A stretch of 64,000 nt of DNA, taken from Candidatus Heimdallarchaeota archaeon (GTDB lineage: Archaea; Asgardarchaeota; Heimdallarchaeia; Hodarchaeales; Hodarchaeaceae). The stretch is taken from the NCBI GenBank assembly GCA_020353515.1, contig CP070695.1, positions 2,764,155 through 2,828,154 of the forward strand, written 5' to 3'. Both the position numbers and the translations under genes were made by a program. Positions 8,807 through 21,393 of the stretch are shown here, piece after piece (the stretch's first letter is position 1; the number at the start of each line of letters is the position of its first letter). The notes under the pieces were generated by a model. That model had not been told where the DNA came from, ran no database searches, and saw nothing but the letters and a program-made list of their open reading frames with translations.

Positions 8807-9649
8807 CTATTGATCAACTGATATAAGGTTTTTATCTGGAAAATCCTTGATGATTTCATCAAATAGTTCTTTAGCGTTAGGAACCTCAAAATCCTTTCCA
8901 GAAAAAAAAGATAGAATATTTTTCAGATCTCGCATTAAAAATTCAAAAGCTTTGGGATGAGTAACCACAACACTTTGACTCATGTCTATGAAATATGGGG
9001 TATTCTCTCCAAATAAAATGTTAAAAGGCGATAGATCAGCATGTACTAGACCTGCTCGTTGAAAGAGGAGTTTTGTTTGACTCAGTATTTGATTCAAAGT
9101 TTGTTGTGTAATAGCTTCTGGAGTGTATTTCAGCAAAGGATATGGTTCTCCATCTTTTCCAAGAAGTTCCATTAGCAAGATGTTATTCTTTATTAAAATT
9201 GGTTTTGGAACGTAGATTCCTGCTAATGAACTTCTTTCGAGATTGCTATATTCTTTCTCCGCCCACAGGTAGATAATTTGCCGTGTCTTCTTGCTATATT
9301 TTCTAAACCTTCTATCACCATGAATATAACGAACAATTCGTTTGAAATTAAGTGTACTTGTGCGAAATATTTTAACAACAATTGGTGATGTAATTGAGTA
9401 CGCATTACAATATTCTTTCCCCTCTGATCCAAGCTCAGCTAAAAAAACACCAGCTTCTTTGCCAGAAGCAATGGTTCCAGTAATTGAACTGAGAAATCCT
9501 CTGGTTTGCAATCGTTTTAGCTGTTTAGCAGTATTCAGATCTATTACTGCATCCACAGTCTTAAAATCTTCAGATCTTTTCTTTTTTTTTCTCCATCGGT
9601 CTTCATTTCGACCTACTATTTCCCATATCTTTTTATCATCTGGTTTCAT
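8807..9649 (-). CDS. rio1: RIO1-type serine protein kinase
   Basis: RIO1 is an atypical protein kinase/ATPase acting in small ribosomal subunit maturation. The protein (280 residues) has the RIO nucleotide loop SITGTIASGKEAGVF, the conserved lysine in VVKIFRTSTLNF, the RIO1-specific YIHGDRRFRK segment, the catalytic LVHADLSPFNILF with catalytic Asp and Asn, and the metal-binding IDMSQ motif. Length is normal for archaeal Rio1. It overlaps the upstream csl4 gene by 14 bases and is followed 25 bases later by the Dim2-like KH gene, forming an RNA-maturation operon. Confidence 0.96.
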   Translation of the reverse strand: MKPDDKKIWEIVGRNEDRWRKKKKRSEDFKTVDAVIDLNTAKQLKRLQTRGFLSSITGTIASGKEAGVFLAELGSEGKEYCNAYSITSPIVVKIFRTSTLNFKRIVRYIHGDRRFRKYSKKTRQIIYLWAEKEYSNLERSSLAGIYVPKPILIKNNILLMELLGKDGEPYPLLKYTPEAITQQTLNQILSQTKLLFQRAGLVHADLSPFNILFGENTPYFIDMSQSVVVTHPKAFEFLMRDLKNILSFFSGKDFEVPNAKELFDEIIKDFPDKNLISVDQ

Positions 9650-10274
9650 TCCTAGATGGCCTCAAATTACGAATTAATGGCTTTCCAAAGTATTTAGATG
9701 TGATTCTTGGTTGAATAGTGTCACAGTTGGGACATTCTAATGTATTTCGTCTCTTAAACTTTAATTCATGGCCACATTGGATACAATAGGATATTACAAC
9801 GCCTAATCCGTCTCCAATTAAGCTTACATAAACTGGTTTAGCTGCTCTTATTATTCGGAATCTAATCCAATCCCCTGGTCGAGCTACTTCGTACATATTC
9901 TTTACAAAACGTCGAGATGCTTCTGATACATGTAGTATAGCACTGATTGGGATCATCAGATTTTCTTGATTTAAATAATATATGTTAATTGAGGCAATTT
10001 GTTTTTTCATGAATTCTACGCGACCTATCCCAAGATCCCCATTTTTTATCGATCTATGAGGATTCTTTGGGATTACTGTAATCTTATGTCTCTTAGTATC
10101 TGTCACCACACGACCAAAAATTTTAGAATAAATACCCCCATCTTGTTCATAACAAGTTTCATCTGGTAGAAATTCTTCTATCACTGCTATCTTATCACCT
10201 GGTAAGACCCAATCATCATCTGAGTCTGATTTCTTGCTTTCTTTCATGTCCTTTCCCGTTAACACACTTATCAT
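9636..10274 (-). CDS. csl4: Exosome RNA-binding subunit Csl4
   Basis: Csl4 is the cap subunit of the archaeal exosome, which degrades and processes RNA 3' to 5'. The protein shows the N-terminal domain starting at LPGDKIAVIEEFLPDETCY, a central S1 RNA-binding domain (GDLGIGRVEFMKKQIASINI through RPGDWIRFRII), and a C-terminal zinc ribbon with CIQC and CPNC. At 212 residues it is slightly longer than usual because of an acidic serine-rich N-terminus. A second ATG lies 27 bases inside and could be the true start. It overlaps rio1 downstream. DnaG and Rrp41/42 are not in this window. Confidence 0.93.
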   Translation of the reverse strand: MISVLTGKDMKESKKSDSDDDWVLPGDKIAVIEEFLPDETCYEQDGGIYSKIFGRVVTDTKRHKITVIPKNPHRSIKNGDLGIGRVEFMKKQIASINIYYLNQENLMIPISAILHVSEASRRFVKNMYEVARPGDWIRFRIIRAAKPVYVSLIGDGLGVVISYCIQCGHELKFKRRNTLECPNCDTIQPRITSKYFGKPLIRNLRPSRNETR

Positions 10275-10410
10275 AGAGCTTTAATAATATTCGAGTTCTT
10301 TAATCTGATGCTTTGATTACGATCAGTTGAGAATCTTTTTTTAATAACTGATTCCCTACCGAATTCTCAGAATCTAGAGATAAAAGGTTTAGCTGGTTTC
10401 ATTGAAAAAG

Positions 10411-11094
10411 TCATTCTGCAATACGTAATAAGTCTACACGAACAAAATGTTCGTGTTTTCGATGAAATCTTAAGCTAGCTGATAATGGAAAATCAATTGT
10501 AGCCAAGATTATGGTATTTTTTCTATGTTTTTTTCCTAAATCTTTGATTAACCTGCGAGTTCTGGGATTCGATTTATGAATGGAGATTATTACCTTTGAA
10601 AATTTAAGCGCGTGTTTTAAAAATACCATATCTATTTTTGGTCTTTTAGTTCCAAAAGGAGGATTCATTAATGTGACTTGGAACCTTTTTCCCCATAATT
10701 TGGGTTCGGAAAATTCAATTGCTGTGATTAACAGATCTATACCTAGTTTGTTTTGTTTCTGCAATTGAACAAGGTGATTCATGGCATCTAGGTCAATGTC
10801 AACTCCCAAAATACGATTCGAGAAAAAATGCTTAATAGGAAGAGTAAACCTCCCAGTTCCGCATCCGAGATCAACGACATTTTGTCCAATTAAATCTTCA
10901 GCACATAGTATAAGTATAAAAGCAATCAAGTCACTAGGCAATGAATACTGTTCAAGTTCTACTTTAGGGGATCTAAAACTATCAATCTTGTCAATATATG
11001 ATATAATCCTTGTATATAGCTCAATTTCTTCGGGTGACCATAAGATTGTTTTAGGGGTGATGATTCGATAACTCGATTGGGGAATTCTAGGCAT
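10411..11094 (-). CDS. METTL5-like N6-adenine methyltransferase
   Basis: This is a Rossmann-fold SAM-dependent methyltransferase with motif I VVDLGCGTGRFTLP and the catalytic NPPF motif in LMNPPFGTKRP, which marks N6-adenine methylases. Order and length (227 residues) match the archaeal METTL5/HemK-like group (COG2263); eukaryotic METTL5 makes m6A in 18S rRNA. The substrate is therefore probably rRNA, by family inference. An N-terminal extension of about 50 residues before the SAM domain helps recognition in this family. It is in line with, but 136 bases away from, csl4. ATG start. Confidence 0.85.
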   Translation of the reverse strand: MPRIPQSSYRIITPKTILWSPEEIELYTRIISYIDKIDSFRSPKVELEQYSLPSDLIAFILILCAEDLIGQNVVDLGCGTGRFTLPIKHFFSNRILGVDIDLDAMNHLVQLQKQNKLGIDLLITAIEFSEPKLWGKRFQVTLMNPPFGTKRPKIDMVFLKHALKFSKVIISIHKSNPRTRRLIKDLGKKHRKNTIILATIDFPLSASLRFHRKHEHFVRVDLLRIAE

Positions 11095-11179
11095 GAAAAA
11101 AACAATTTCCTATGATGAGGGAGAAATATTTCCTTGTAATAATGGAAGACTTTCATGAAGGAAAAATGAATAGAGATTA

Positions 11180-11623
11180 TTAACGCATTGGTTTCTCTTT
11201 CTTCCCAGAAAGTAACGCACTAAGACTTACTCCATTGACATGAACCACTTTATATCTTACCCCAGGTAGATCGCCGATTGCTCCGCCCTTGGCACCCCCT
11301 ATTCCTTCTATTATTACCTCATCATGTTCATCAATGAATAATAGCCCTCCGTCTCCAGGTATGAAAGCAGTAACCTGTTTTCCATTTTTTATTAGTTGTA
11401 CTCTAACACATTTTCTAATAGCAGAATTGGGTTGTTTAGATTCAATTCCTACTTTTTCAATCACAATTCCACGCGCTTGGGGAGCTCCTTCCAGAGGATC
11501 GAATTTTTCTTTCAAACGAAGTACCTTTCTTTTATAAGCTGTACTCTTCCAACGAAATTTCTTTCTTTTCCGCAATAACTTATTTGCAGCAAATTCTCCG
11601 CGTGGTGATTTCAATCCAGTCAT
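11180..11623 (-). CDS. rpsL: Ribosomal protein uS12
   Basis: This decoding-centre protein of the small subunit is easily recognised from the [19 protein letters not shown] and [17 protein letters not shown] stretches of archaeal/eukaryotic S12 (S23). The 147-residue length is normal. It follows nusA in the usual archaeal order rpoA2-rpl30e-nusA-rps12, but rps7, which normally comes next, is missing here and lies at 35.8 kb. About 140 AT-rich bases separate it from nusA, so it may have its own promoter. Confidence 0.98.
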   Translation of the reverse strand: MTGLKSPRGEFAANKLLRKRKKFRWKSTAYKRKVLRLKEKFDPLEGAPQARGIVIEKVGIESKQPNSAIRKCVRVQLIKNGKQVTAFIPGDGGLLFIDEHDEVIIEGIGGAKGGAIGDLPGVRYKVVHVNGVSLSALLSGKKEKPMR

Positions 11624-11762
11624 ATTTCTTCGCCATATTAATTTAAAATCTTAAAGAGTGTTATCAAACGATATTTCATTATCTTTGAATTCAATAGGAT
11701 TGTTTTATCTTGTTTTTTCTTTTATATAAGAAAGATTTTATTTGTTATTTTTTGATAAAAAT

Positions 11763-12188
11763 TTAGGGAGGACTTTGGATAATGACATTATTGATTCCAA
11801 AGTGTCTTTTCAGTAAAAGACGTGATCTTTGGATATTTCTACCATTCTTACCAATGGCTTTTCCCCTTTCCTGCGGGATAACCGTAACTACAACAGTTTT
11901 CTTTCCTGATTTCTCATGAATCTCAATGTTTTTTGTCTTAGCTGGTGCAAGAGTGTTTGCAGTAAAGTTCTCTAAATTTTCAGAATATACAACAATGTCT
12001 ATCTGTTTTTGGAAATGATCTCGAAGACGTCTAATAGTTGTTCCTCCACGACCTATAACTTTACCTGTGTCGTTTCGCCGAACTACAAAAATAACACGAG
12101 TTTCAGATTTATCCCAAACACAATCAACTGCGAGGGCACCCGTAAGTCCTTCGAGAATGGAAATAAATCGAAGTTCTTCTTGGGACAT
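11763..12188 (-). CDS. nusA: Archaeal NusA-type KH transcription factor
   Basis: This is the short archaeal NusA, consisting of two KH domains without the bacterial N-terminal and S1 domains. GxxG motifs are visible as GKVIGRGGTTIRRLRD in KH1 and GKAIGKNGRNIQRSR in KH2. The start was set at the ATG at 12188 (MSQEELRF), giving 141 residues, the usual size; the longer open frame upstream is not family-like. It lies 29 bases after rpl30e in the RNA polymerase operon and may take part in elongation or termination. Confidence 0.93.
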   Translation of the reverse strand: MSQEELRFISILEGLTGALAVDCVWDKSETRVIFVVRRNDTGKVIGRGGTTIRRLRDHFQKQIDIVVYSENLENFTANTLAPAKTKNIEIHEKSGKKTVVVTVIPQERGKAIGKNGRNIQRSRLLLKRHFGINNVIIQSPP

Positions 12189-12217
12189 TCGAATATTTGA
12201 CAATAAAAAACATCCTA

Positions 12218-16414
<4,197 letters not shown>

Positions 16415-16839
16415 CAAGTAGTCTCCCAATAATATTACAGCTAGAGCAAAATAAAGATTTTAGAGAATAATAATGAATCTTTCAGGGAAGGTGTTGGCAA
16501 GGAATGTGAGAATTACTCAACTAAGGCCAGCTGCATAAATGCTTATGTATTTTGACTAAGACCAGCCAGAAGCTTGTTTCCTAGAATTGAAAGCTAAATG
16601 GTAGAATTACAGTTTAAGAATTTAGATTTTAGATGGTTCATGATTAGTAAAAACGAGATTTTTAGAACTACCAAGCTTTCGAGCATGTATTTCTGCATTA
16701 GTTCAATTTTTCTGATCAGGATCCCAACTTAAGAATTCATTACAAAATTACCTTTTTTTGGTAAAATAAAGAAATTTCCAACAATTGGATTGTTTTAAGG
16801 TTCTGAGGGTCTGAAGGAAGCGATCTACACTTTGGCTAA
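16415..16839. other. Intergenic region upstream of rpoA1
   Basis: About 425 bases lie between rpoA1 and the filament-like locus, both leftward. The stretch presumably contains the rpoA operon promoter. The words AAGGCCAGCTG and AAGACCAGCCAG recur about 45 bases apart near 16525-16570. I saw no tRNA and no open frame longer than about 20 codons. Confidence 0.45.
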
Positions 16840-17025
16840 TTAAACACTAACTTTTAGATTATGTAGAGTAAAGATGAAAAGACCAGTCAATAAACAAAAT
16901 TTTCCGATTCGACTACCACTGGGGGCATAGAGAATTGAACCAAAGGTTATTAAAAGCGCTCCAAATTGTACAGATAAAATTACTTCCAAGCAGATGAAGA
17001 TTATGCCTGTAAGGATTTCCAACAA
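16840..17025 (-). CDS. Small hydrophobic membrane protein of the filament-like locus
   Basis: This 61-residue protein has two hydrophobic segments (EILTGIIFICLEVILSVQF and FCLLTGLFIFTLHNL) separated by a short basic loop. The TTG start at 17025 has a GGAGG site 10 bases upstream, located at the end of the preceding membrane-protein gene, which supports translation. I do not recognise the family. It is the last gene of a minus-strand group with a secretion ATPase, so it may be a minor component of the same apparatus. Confidence 0.45.
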   Translation of the reverse strand: MLEILTGIIFICLEVILSVQFGALLITFGSILYAPSGSRIGKFCLLTGLFIFTLHNLKVSV

Positions 17026-17029
17026 ACAT

Positions 17030-17551
17030 TCATGTCCTCCATAATGGCATATTCGGAAACTGAAAACCTAATGGTAAAATAATACAGACTAGACAGATCA
17101 AACTCTTTTTCAAGGTATTAATCCGCTTTTTATCCGATGAAATGATATATAATCCGAGATTTCCAAGAAAAATAATGAAAGATAAGGCAGCAAATATAAA
17201 AAGCAAATAAGATGTTATAAAGGATGTAATTGACTGAAATCCCTCAAAAGGTTCTGTTACCTCTTCCGTAGTAGGAAAATTTGGATTGAAAATGAAGATT
17301 AATAGTGCTAAGACAGCCAATGATCTTAAAATCATCTTTTTGCCATTTTCCTCATTATAATCTAAAAGATAGACTATAGCTCCTGAAATAATTGAAAGAT
17401 TTACTACAACAATCGCGATACAAAGAGAAATTGGGAATAGAGATGAAAAGAATTCCATCATTTTGTTTGAAAAAGCTTGGAGATAGTTTATGACCTCAAA
17501 AGAGAAAAGGTCCCTTTCATCCATTAAAAAAGCCAGACAGTCTAGAATCAA
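17030..17551 (-). CDS. Membrane protein of the filament-like locus
   Basis: This unrecognised protein of up to 173 residues has about four membrane segments: LFPISLCIAIVVVNLSIISGA, SLAVLALLIFIFNP, FITSYLLFIFAALSFIIFLG and SLICLVCIILPLGF. A periplasm-like loop between the second and third carries acidic residues (TTEEVTEPFEG). The start is uncertain: TTG at 17551, or ATG at 17524 giving 164 residues. It lies 4 bases before the 61-residue membrane protein and about 160 bases after the secretion ATPase, in the same direction. Its role is unknown. Confidence 0.55.
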   Translation of the reverse strand: MILDCLAFLMDERDLFSFEVINYLQAFSNKMMEFFSSLFPISLCIAIVVVNLSIISGAIVYLLDYNEENGKKMILRSLAVLALLIFIFNPNFPTTEEVTEPFEGFQSITSFITSYLLFIFAALSFIIFLGNLGLYIISSDKKRINTLKKSLICLVCIILPLGFQFPNMPLWRT

Positions 17552-17711
17552 GATTATCCCTAATATTCCTGGAAGTAAGCGAATCCTATGTTAATTCATA
17601 ATTATGGCATATAAACTCCCAAGATTATTCCAATCATTTTTTTAAATTTAAGATCACTTTTCATTTCTATTACCATTTTCCTTACTAGCAAAATCTCCAA
17701 TGAATAGGATC

Positions 17712-19109
17712 CTAGATTTCACTACTGGCTTCCTGACCTAGGTCAATGGTAATACCTTTTAGATTATCTATAACATCATTTATATCAATTTGATTTACAA
17801 TTAGAGAATCCAATGTAAAAATTCCTGACTCGGAGCTTGGATAAGAAAGAAAAGATTCAATATTCTTTTCAGATAGAGTTTCAATCTTCCCTTCCTTTGT
17901 CAATTCAGCAATTCTCATAATTGTCCGCTTTTTTACATTTTTGATCCAAGAGACATTCAATTCGATGAAAACATGAGGGAATGAAGTTTTCAAAAGTCCA
18001 AGGGGAATCTCATATATATCTTTTAAACGAATGAATAAATATTCAGGATTTCGACCATGTATTGTTTGAATTGATGGAATTCCCACAGAAAGAACATTCA
18101 GGAAGGCTGTAAAGTTGTCTTTTGTAGAAAGTTCTCCTAAGTTTATGAAATCTGGACTTCTATGCAAAATTTTTTGGATCTCCAGTGATTTTGAAAAAAC
18201 CATTTTTTCTTGAGGGTCATATCCCAAACGAAATCTAACTGTATTTCCCTGTCTTGTTTCAGTAGTTTCAAGAACATCTTCCACAGATAGAAGCCGAAAA
18301 TGAGGAGGAATGTATTCAATTAAGGCGTTCTGTAGTGTTGTTTTTCCTGAATTTGGAGGCCCAATAATAGATATAGAAACTTGATTCTGTATTAAAAATA
18401 CCAACAAAATTGCCTGATTTAAAGTAATACTTCCATTGTTTACTAGATCTGATATTCTTAATTTTTGAGAACGAAATTTCCTAATGTCGATGTGAAAATC
18501 TTCAATGATAAGAGGAGGTATATCTACCGTAACTCGAGTATGGAATAATGAAGACACAAAATCTGATTTCATGGTTGGATTACTTTTATTTAAAGAAAAA
18601 TCGTTTTCTAATGCAACTCGATAAATAAAGGATTCAATTTCTTCTTTTTTAAGTTTTATTGATGTAGTACATCTCCCATGTCTTGAATGGTCAATGTAAA
18701 GGTTTTTTTTGCTTGAATCTAGATAAATTTCGTCAATCTGATCATCAATTAATACGGATCCAATTTTCTCAAGATCGAGTGCACGTAACAATACTGGGAT
18801 TAATAGTTGTTCAGGAAGTTCTAAATGACTAGAAATATCTGCTGATAAGTAATTGTAAAGTTGGTTAAAAGTACAAAAGTCTTTTTGCCCTAAAACAAAT
18901 TCTTTAAGGTAGATCTTAATCTCCTTTTCATAACGGCTAAAATTTTTTAAGTGATTATACGTTAAAGGATTGTATTGAACCTGATACTCAAATTCTTTTG
19001 TTTGGGGCACTTTAACTATCGAAACAATGTAACAATGAAAAGAATAGGAGTCTATCACCATTTTCTCGTATTGATCAATACTATAGTTACTAATTGATTG
19101 ATAATTCAT
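17712..19109 (-). CDS. Type II/IV secretion (archaeal pilus) ATPase
   Basis: This is a PilT/VirB11/GspE-superfamily motor ATPase of the kind that powers type IV pilus, archaellum or Tad assembly. The Walker A motif GPPNSGKTT spans residues 250-258. The Asp-box-like LLSVEDVLET, a Walker B region FINLGELSTKDN, and the His box QTIHGRNPEYLFIRL are all present. The N-terminal 200 residues form the usual all-helical and small mixed domain (IDDQIDEIYLDSS). The Walker B is atypical: GEL replaces the usual GEI/GEVR, and the arginine finger context is weak, so activity is likely but unproven. ATG with GGGAG site. A GspF/TadC-like gene diverges 0.7 kb upstream. Confidence 0.88.
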   Translation of the reverse strand: MNYQSISNYSIDQYEKMVIDSYSFHCYIVSIVKVPQTKEFEYQVQYNPLTYNHLKNFSRYEKEIKIYLKEFVLGQKDFCTFNQLYNYLSADISSHLELPEQLLIPVLLRALDLEKIGSVLIDDQIDEIYLDSSKKNLYIDHSRHGRCTTSIKLKKEEIESFIYRVALENDFSLNKSNPTMKSDFVSSLFHTRVTVDIPPLIIEDFHIDIRKFRSQKLRISDLVNNGSITLNQAILLVFLIQNQVSISIIGPPNSGKTTLQNALIEYIPPHFRLLSVEDVLETTETRQGNTVRFRLGYDPQEKMVFSKSLEIQKILHRSPDFINLGELSTKDNFTAFLNVLSVGIPSIQTIHGRNPEYLFIRLKDIYEIPLGLLKTSFPHVFIELNVSWIKNVKKRTIMRIAELTKEGKIETLSEKNIESFLSYPSSESGIFTLDSLIVNQIDINDVIDNLKGITIDLGQEASSEI

Positions 19110-19131
19110 TTTTTACTCCCTGCTAAAGATT

Positions 19132-19461
19132 TCATTCTGGCTTCTTTGACTCTTGAATCATTTGACTAAAAATGGCTCCTAGATTGTTGGAAAGAGAGTT
19201 TTTTAATGAATTATCTTTATTTTCTGCAATATCAAAGCAGTATTTTCTTCGTACAATTCCTTGACCATCGATATAAAGAGTAAGAATATGACCCTCCTTT
19301 GAATGCGACATTGCCTTGGTAATAAGAGAATGTTGTTCACGGGCATTGATTAATTCAGACTCAGAAATAAAAATCGATTCCTTCTTTCCACATATTGGAC
19401 AAGTCGTCTGAATGACAGTTTTTTGCGTTTGGAGGATAGGCAATTCAACTACCGTAATCAA
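19132..19461 (-). CDS. Small zinc-binding hypothetical protein
   Basis: This 109-residue protein carries a CPICGKK knuckle near residue 21 and a second half with HSKEGHILTLYIDGQGIVRR. The pattern of a cysteine pair followed by a His-rich strand, then a strand ending in VRR, resembles small Asgard and archaeal proteins of unknown function, but I cannot name the family. It starts at TTG without a clear ribosome binding site. It lies 22 bases before the secretion ATPase gene, so the two are probably co-transcribed. Function unknown. Confidence 0.55.
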   Translation of the reverse strand: MITVVELPILQTQKTVIQTTCPICGKKESIFISESELINAREQHSLITKAMSHSKEGHILTLYIDGQGIVRRKYCFDIAENKDNSLKNSLSNNLGAIFSQMIQESKKPE

Positions 19462-19780
19462 TTTCGGGAATGAGATTAAAAAATCCCAAATTTCTCACAA
19501 GTTGAAAAAAAGTAGGAAACGGTTAATATCAAGATCAGATTGGAGTAGGTACGAATCTTGTTCGTATTGTTTTTTTTAAGCTGGCTCCTTAGGTTTTTGA
19601 GGTTGAATTTGGTATTATGCTTGAAATAAAATCTTTATGTGAGATTTCATTAAACTTTCTCATTTCTTTCTAAAAAATAATTCTTGGGTTTAAATAAAGG
19701 ATGTTGAAACAGTATAATGTCAATATCACATTAACCCTCTGCTTTCCTTTAAATCTTTCTTCTTGATTGGTGTAATATAG
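19462..19780. other. Divergent promoter region of the filament-like locus
   Basis: About 320 AT-rich bases lie between leftward and rightward halves of the locus. GGGTTTAAATAAAGG near 19687-19701 looks like a TATA-type element for the rightward genes. I found no RNA gene and no other open frame. The position suggests joint control of the two halves, which is inference. Confidence 0.4.
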
Positions 19781-21283
19781 ATGCTGGGTAGTGTTTCAAA
19801 TAATATCCAATCTATATTATTTGGAAATTTTGATTTCTTTTCTCAATACAATTTCGAGGAATATTTCAAATCTAAGTTTAAGTTCGGTGAAAAACAGGTT
19901 TTATTAATTTCTAAGATGTTCTTTATCTTATCTCTTTTTTTCATTGGGTTTCAGACTTTTTTTTTAGGAATTTTTTTAGAAGGAATATTAATAGAGTTAG
20001 CTTTAACGATAGCTTTCTTAAGGTTATCTAATTACATTATTTTTATCCAATTTAAGGAATATTGCACTACAGTAGAAACAATCGGTTATTTTGTTGTAAA
20101 TGAACTATTAGTGATACTAGATACTTCAAGTTCTTTAAGGGAAGCTACTAAGTTTATCATATCAAGCAAATATCCTCTATTTTCTGAAATTTTTACAAAT
20201 GCAATGATTTCAACACATTTTGGCAATTCCCTTAATTTTGCTTTAAAAACTCAAATAACAAGAAGTCTTTTTGGTAACATCCAGACCGTTTTCTTGTATA
20301 TTTTAGAAATTTGGGAAAATGGGAAAAATATTGCTCTCCTTTCAAAGAATAGGATTCTTAGTAGAATTTCAGATCAAATAACAGAAGAAACAAATAAAAT
20401 TGACTCTTGGGCCTCGTTATCAGCTGGAATTACATTTCTAAGCCCTCCAGTAATCTTTTGCTTTTTATTAATTTCTGGGAACATGAGTGTATTTTTTGGA
20501 TTTTTAATCATAATTGGAGTAATTATCGGATCTTTGTTTATCCACCCTGAAAGACATCTAACAGTGTTCTCAAAGAATAATAAGCTCTTCTTATCTTATG
20601 ATAAAAAATCATTAGAACTCTTAGTTATTCTTTCAGAGAATCTCTTAAGTGGGAATTCTTTCAATAAAAGTTTGAACAATGCGTTAAATGTAGTAGAAGT
20701 TTTTCCACAAAAAAACCAAACCACAAGAATGTCAGAACCTTATACTCTGTTTAAATTAGGTGTTACACAAACAAACGATATTGAAACCAATTTTTTAGCT
20801 AAATTTTTTCCTGAAAGAATCATACAACTTGTCTTATTAATAAAAAAGTTCTCAATGATCGATATTTCCATTGCAGGTAAAAAATTACAGACAATAACTA
20901 AAGAATTAGGCAGAACCAATGAATTATTAAGTAAAGGTGATGCACAACTTAAAGCAGCAAAATTGCATGGGAATATTATACAAATCCTTGCCTTAGTCTC
21001 ATTAGCTTTTATAGCTGGAGCTAGCTCCTACTTCCTTTTTGTATCAAATATGATTTATCAGCCATTTACAGAAACATCAATGACAACTAGTAATTCTGTC
21101 TTTGAATTAATCTACTTAATAACAGCTCTTGTAATAAGCTTATTACCAATCAGAAGAATCAATGTTAAAGGATTTAGAAAACATGAAGCAATACCATGGA
21201 ACGGTATCATAGGATTATCTAAATTTACAGTATTTCTAATTGTATATACAGTTGTTAAGAACGCTTTTATAGGAATGATTTGA
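19781..21283 (+). CDS. Type II secretion system F (TadC/FlaJ-like) membrane protein
   Basis: This 500-residue integral membrane protein has the layout of GspF/TadC/ArlJ platform proteins: an N-terminal cytoplasmic part, paired membrane helices, a cytoplasmic helical domain (LLVILDTSSSLREATKFI), more helices, and a second copy of the domain (LLVILSENLLSGNSFNKSL). The repeated LLVIL...S...SLxxAL pattern is what marks the two T2SSF domains. The C-terminus has three more hydrophobic segments. Such proteins form the inner-membrane platform on which the motor ATPase acts; the ATPase gene lies just across the divergent promoter. Sequence divergence is high, so the exact subtype is not assigned. Confidence 0.78.
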   Translation: MLGSVSNNIQSILFGNFDFFSQYNFEEYFKSKFKFGEKQVLLISKMFFILSLFFIGFQTFFLGIFLEGILIELALTIAFLRLSNYIIFIQFKEYCTTVETIGYFVVNELLVILDTSSSLREATKFIISSKYPLFSEIFTNAMISTHFGNSLNFALKTQITRSLFGNIQTVFLYILEIWENGKNIALLSKNRILSRISDQITEETNKIDSWASLSAGITFLSPPVIFCFLLISGNMSVFFGFLIIIGVIIGSLFIHPERHLTVFSKNNKLFLSYDKKSLELLVILSENLLSGNSFNKSLNNALNVVEVFPQKNQTTRMSEPYTLFKLGVTQTNDIETNFLAKFFPERIIQLVLLIKKFSMIDISIAGKKLQTITKELGRTNELLSKGDAQLKAAKLHGNIIQILALVSLAFIAGASSYFLFVSNMIYQPFTETSMTTSNSVFELIYLITALVISLLPIRRINVKGFRKHEAIPWNGIIGLSKFTVFLIVYTVVKNAFIGMI

Positions 21284-21393
21284 TTAAAAAAACTTTAATC
21301 TAAGGATGAAATTTTTGGGAGTTTTTTAAATAAACTTTGCACATGAAGGTGGAGGTTCTATGAAGAATTGACCAAAAGAGGGATAAAAAAAGG

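Noticed and set aside
19707..19720. Frame from TTG-rich stretch upstream of the GspF-like gene as a longer N-terminus
   Set aside because: Stops occur in all frames shortly before 19781, and the ATG at 19781 fits the family.
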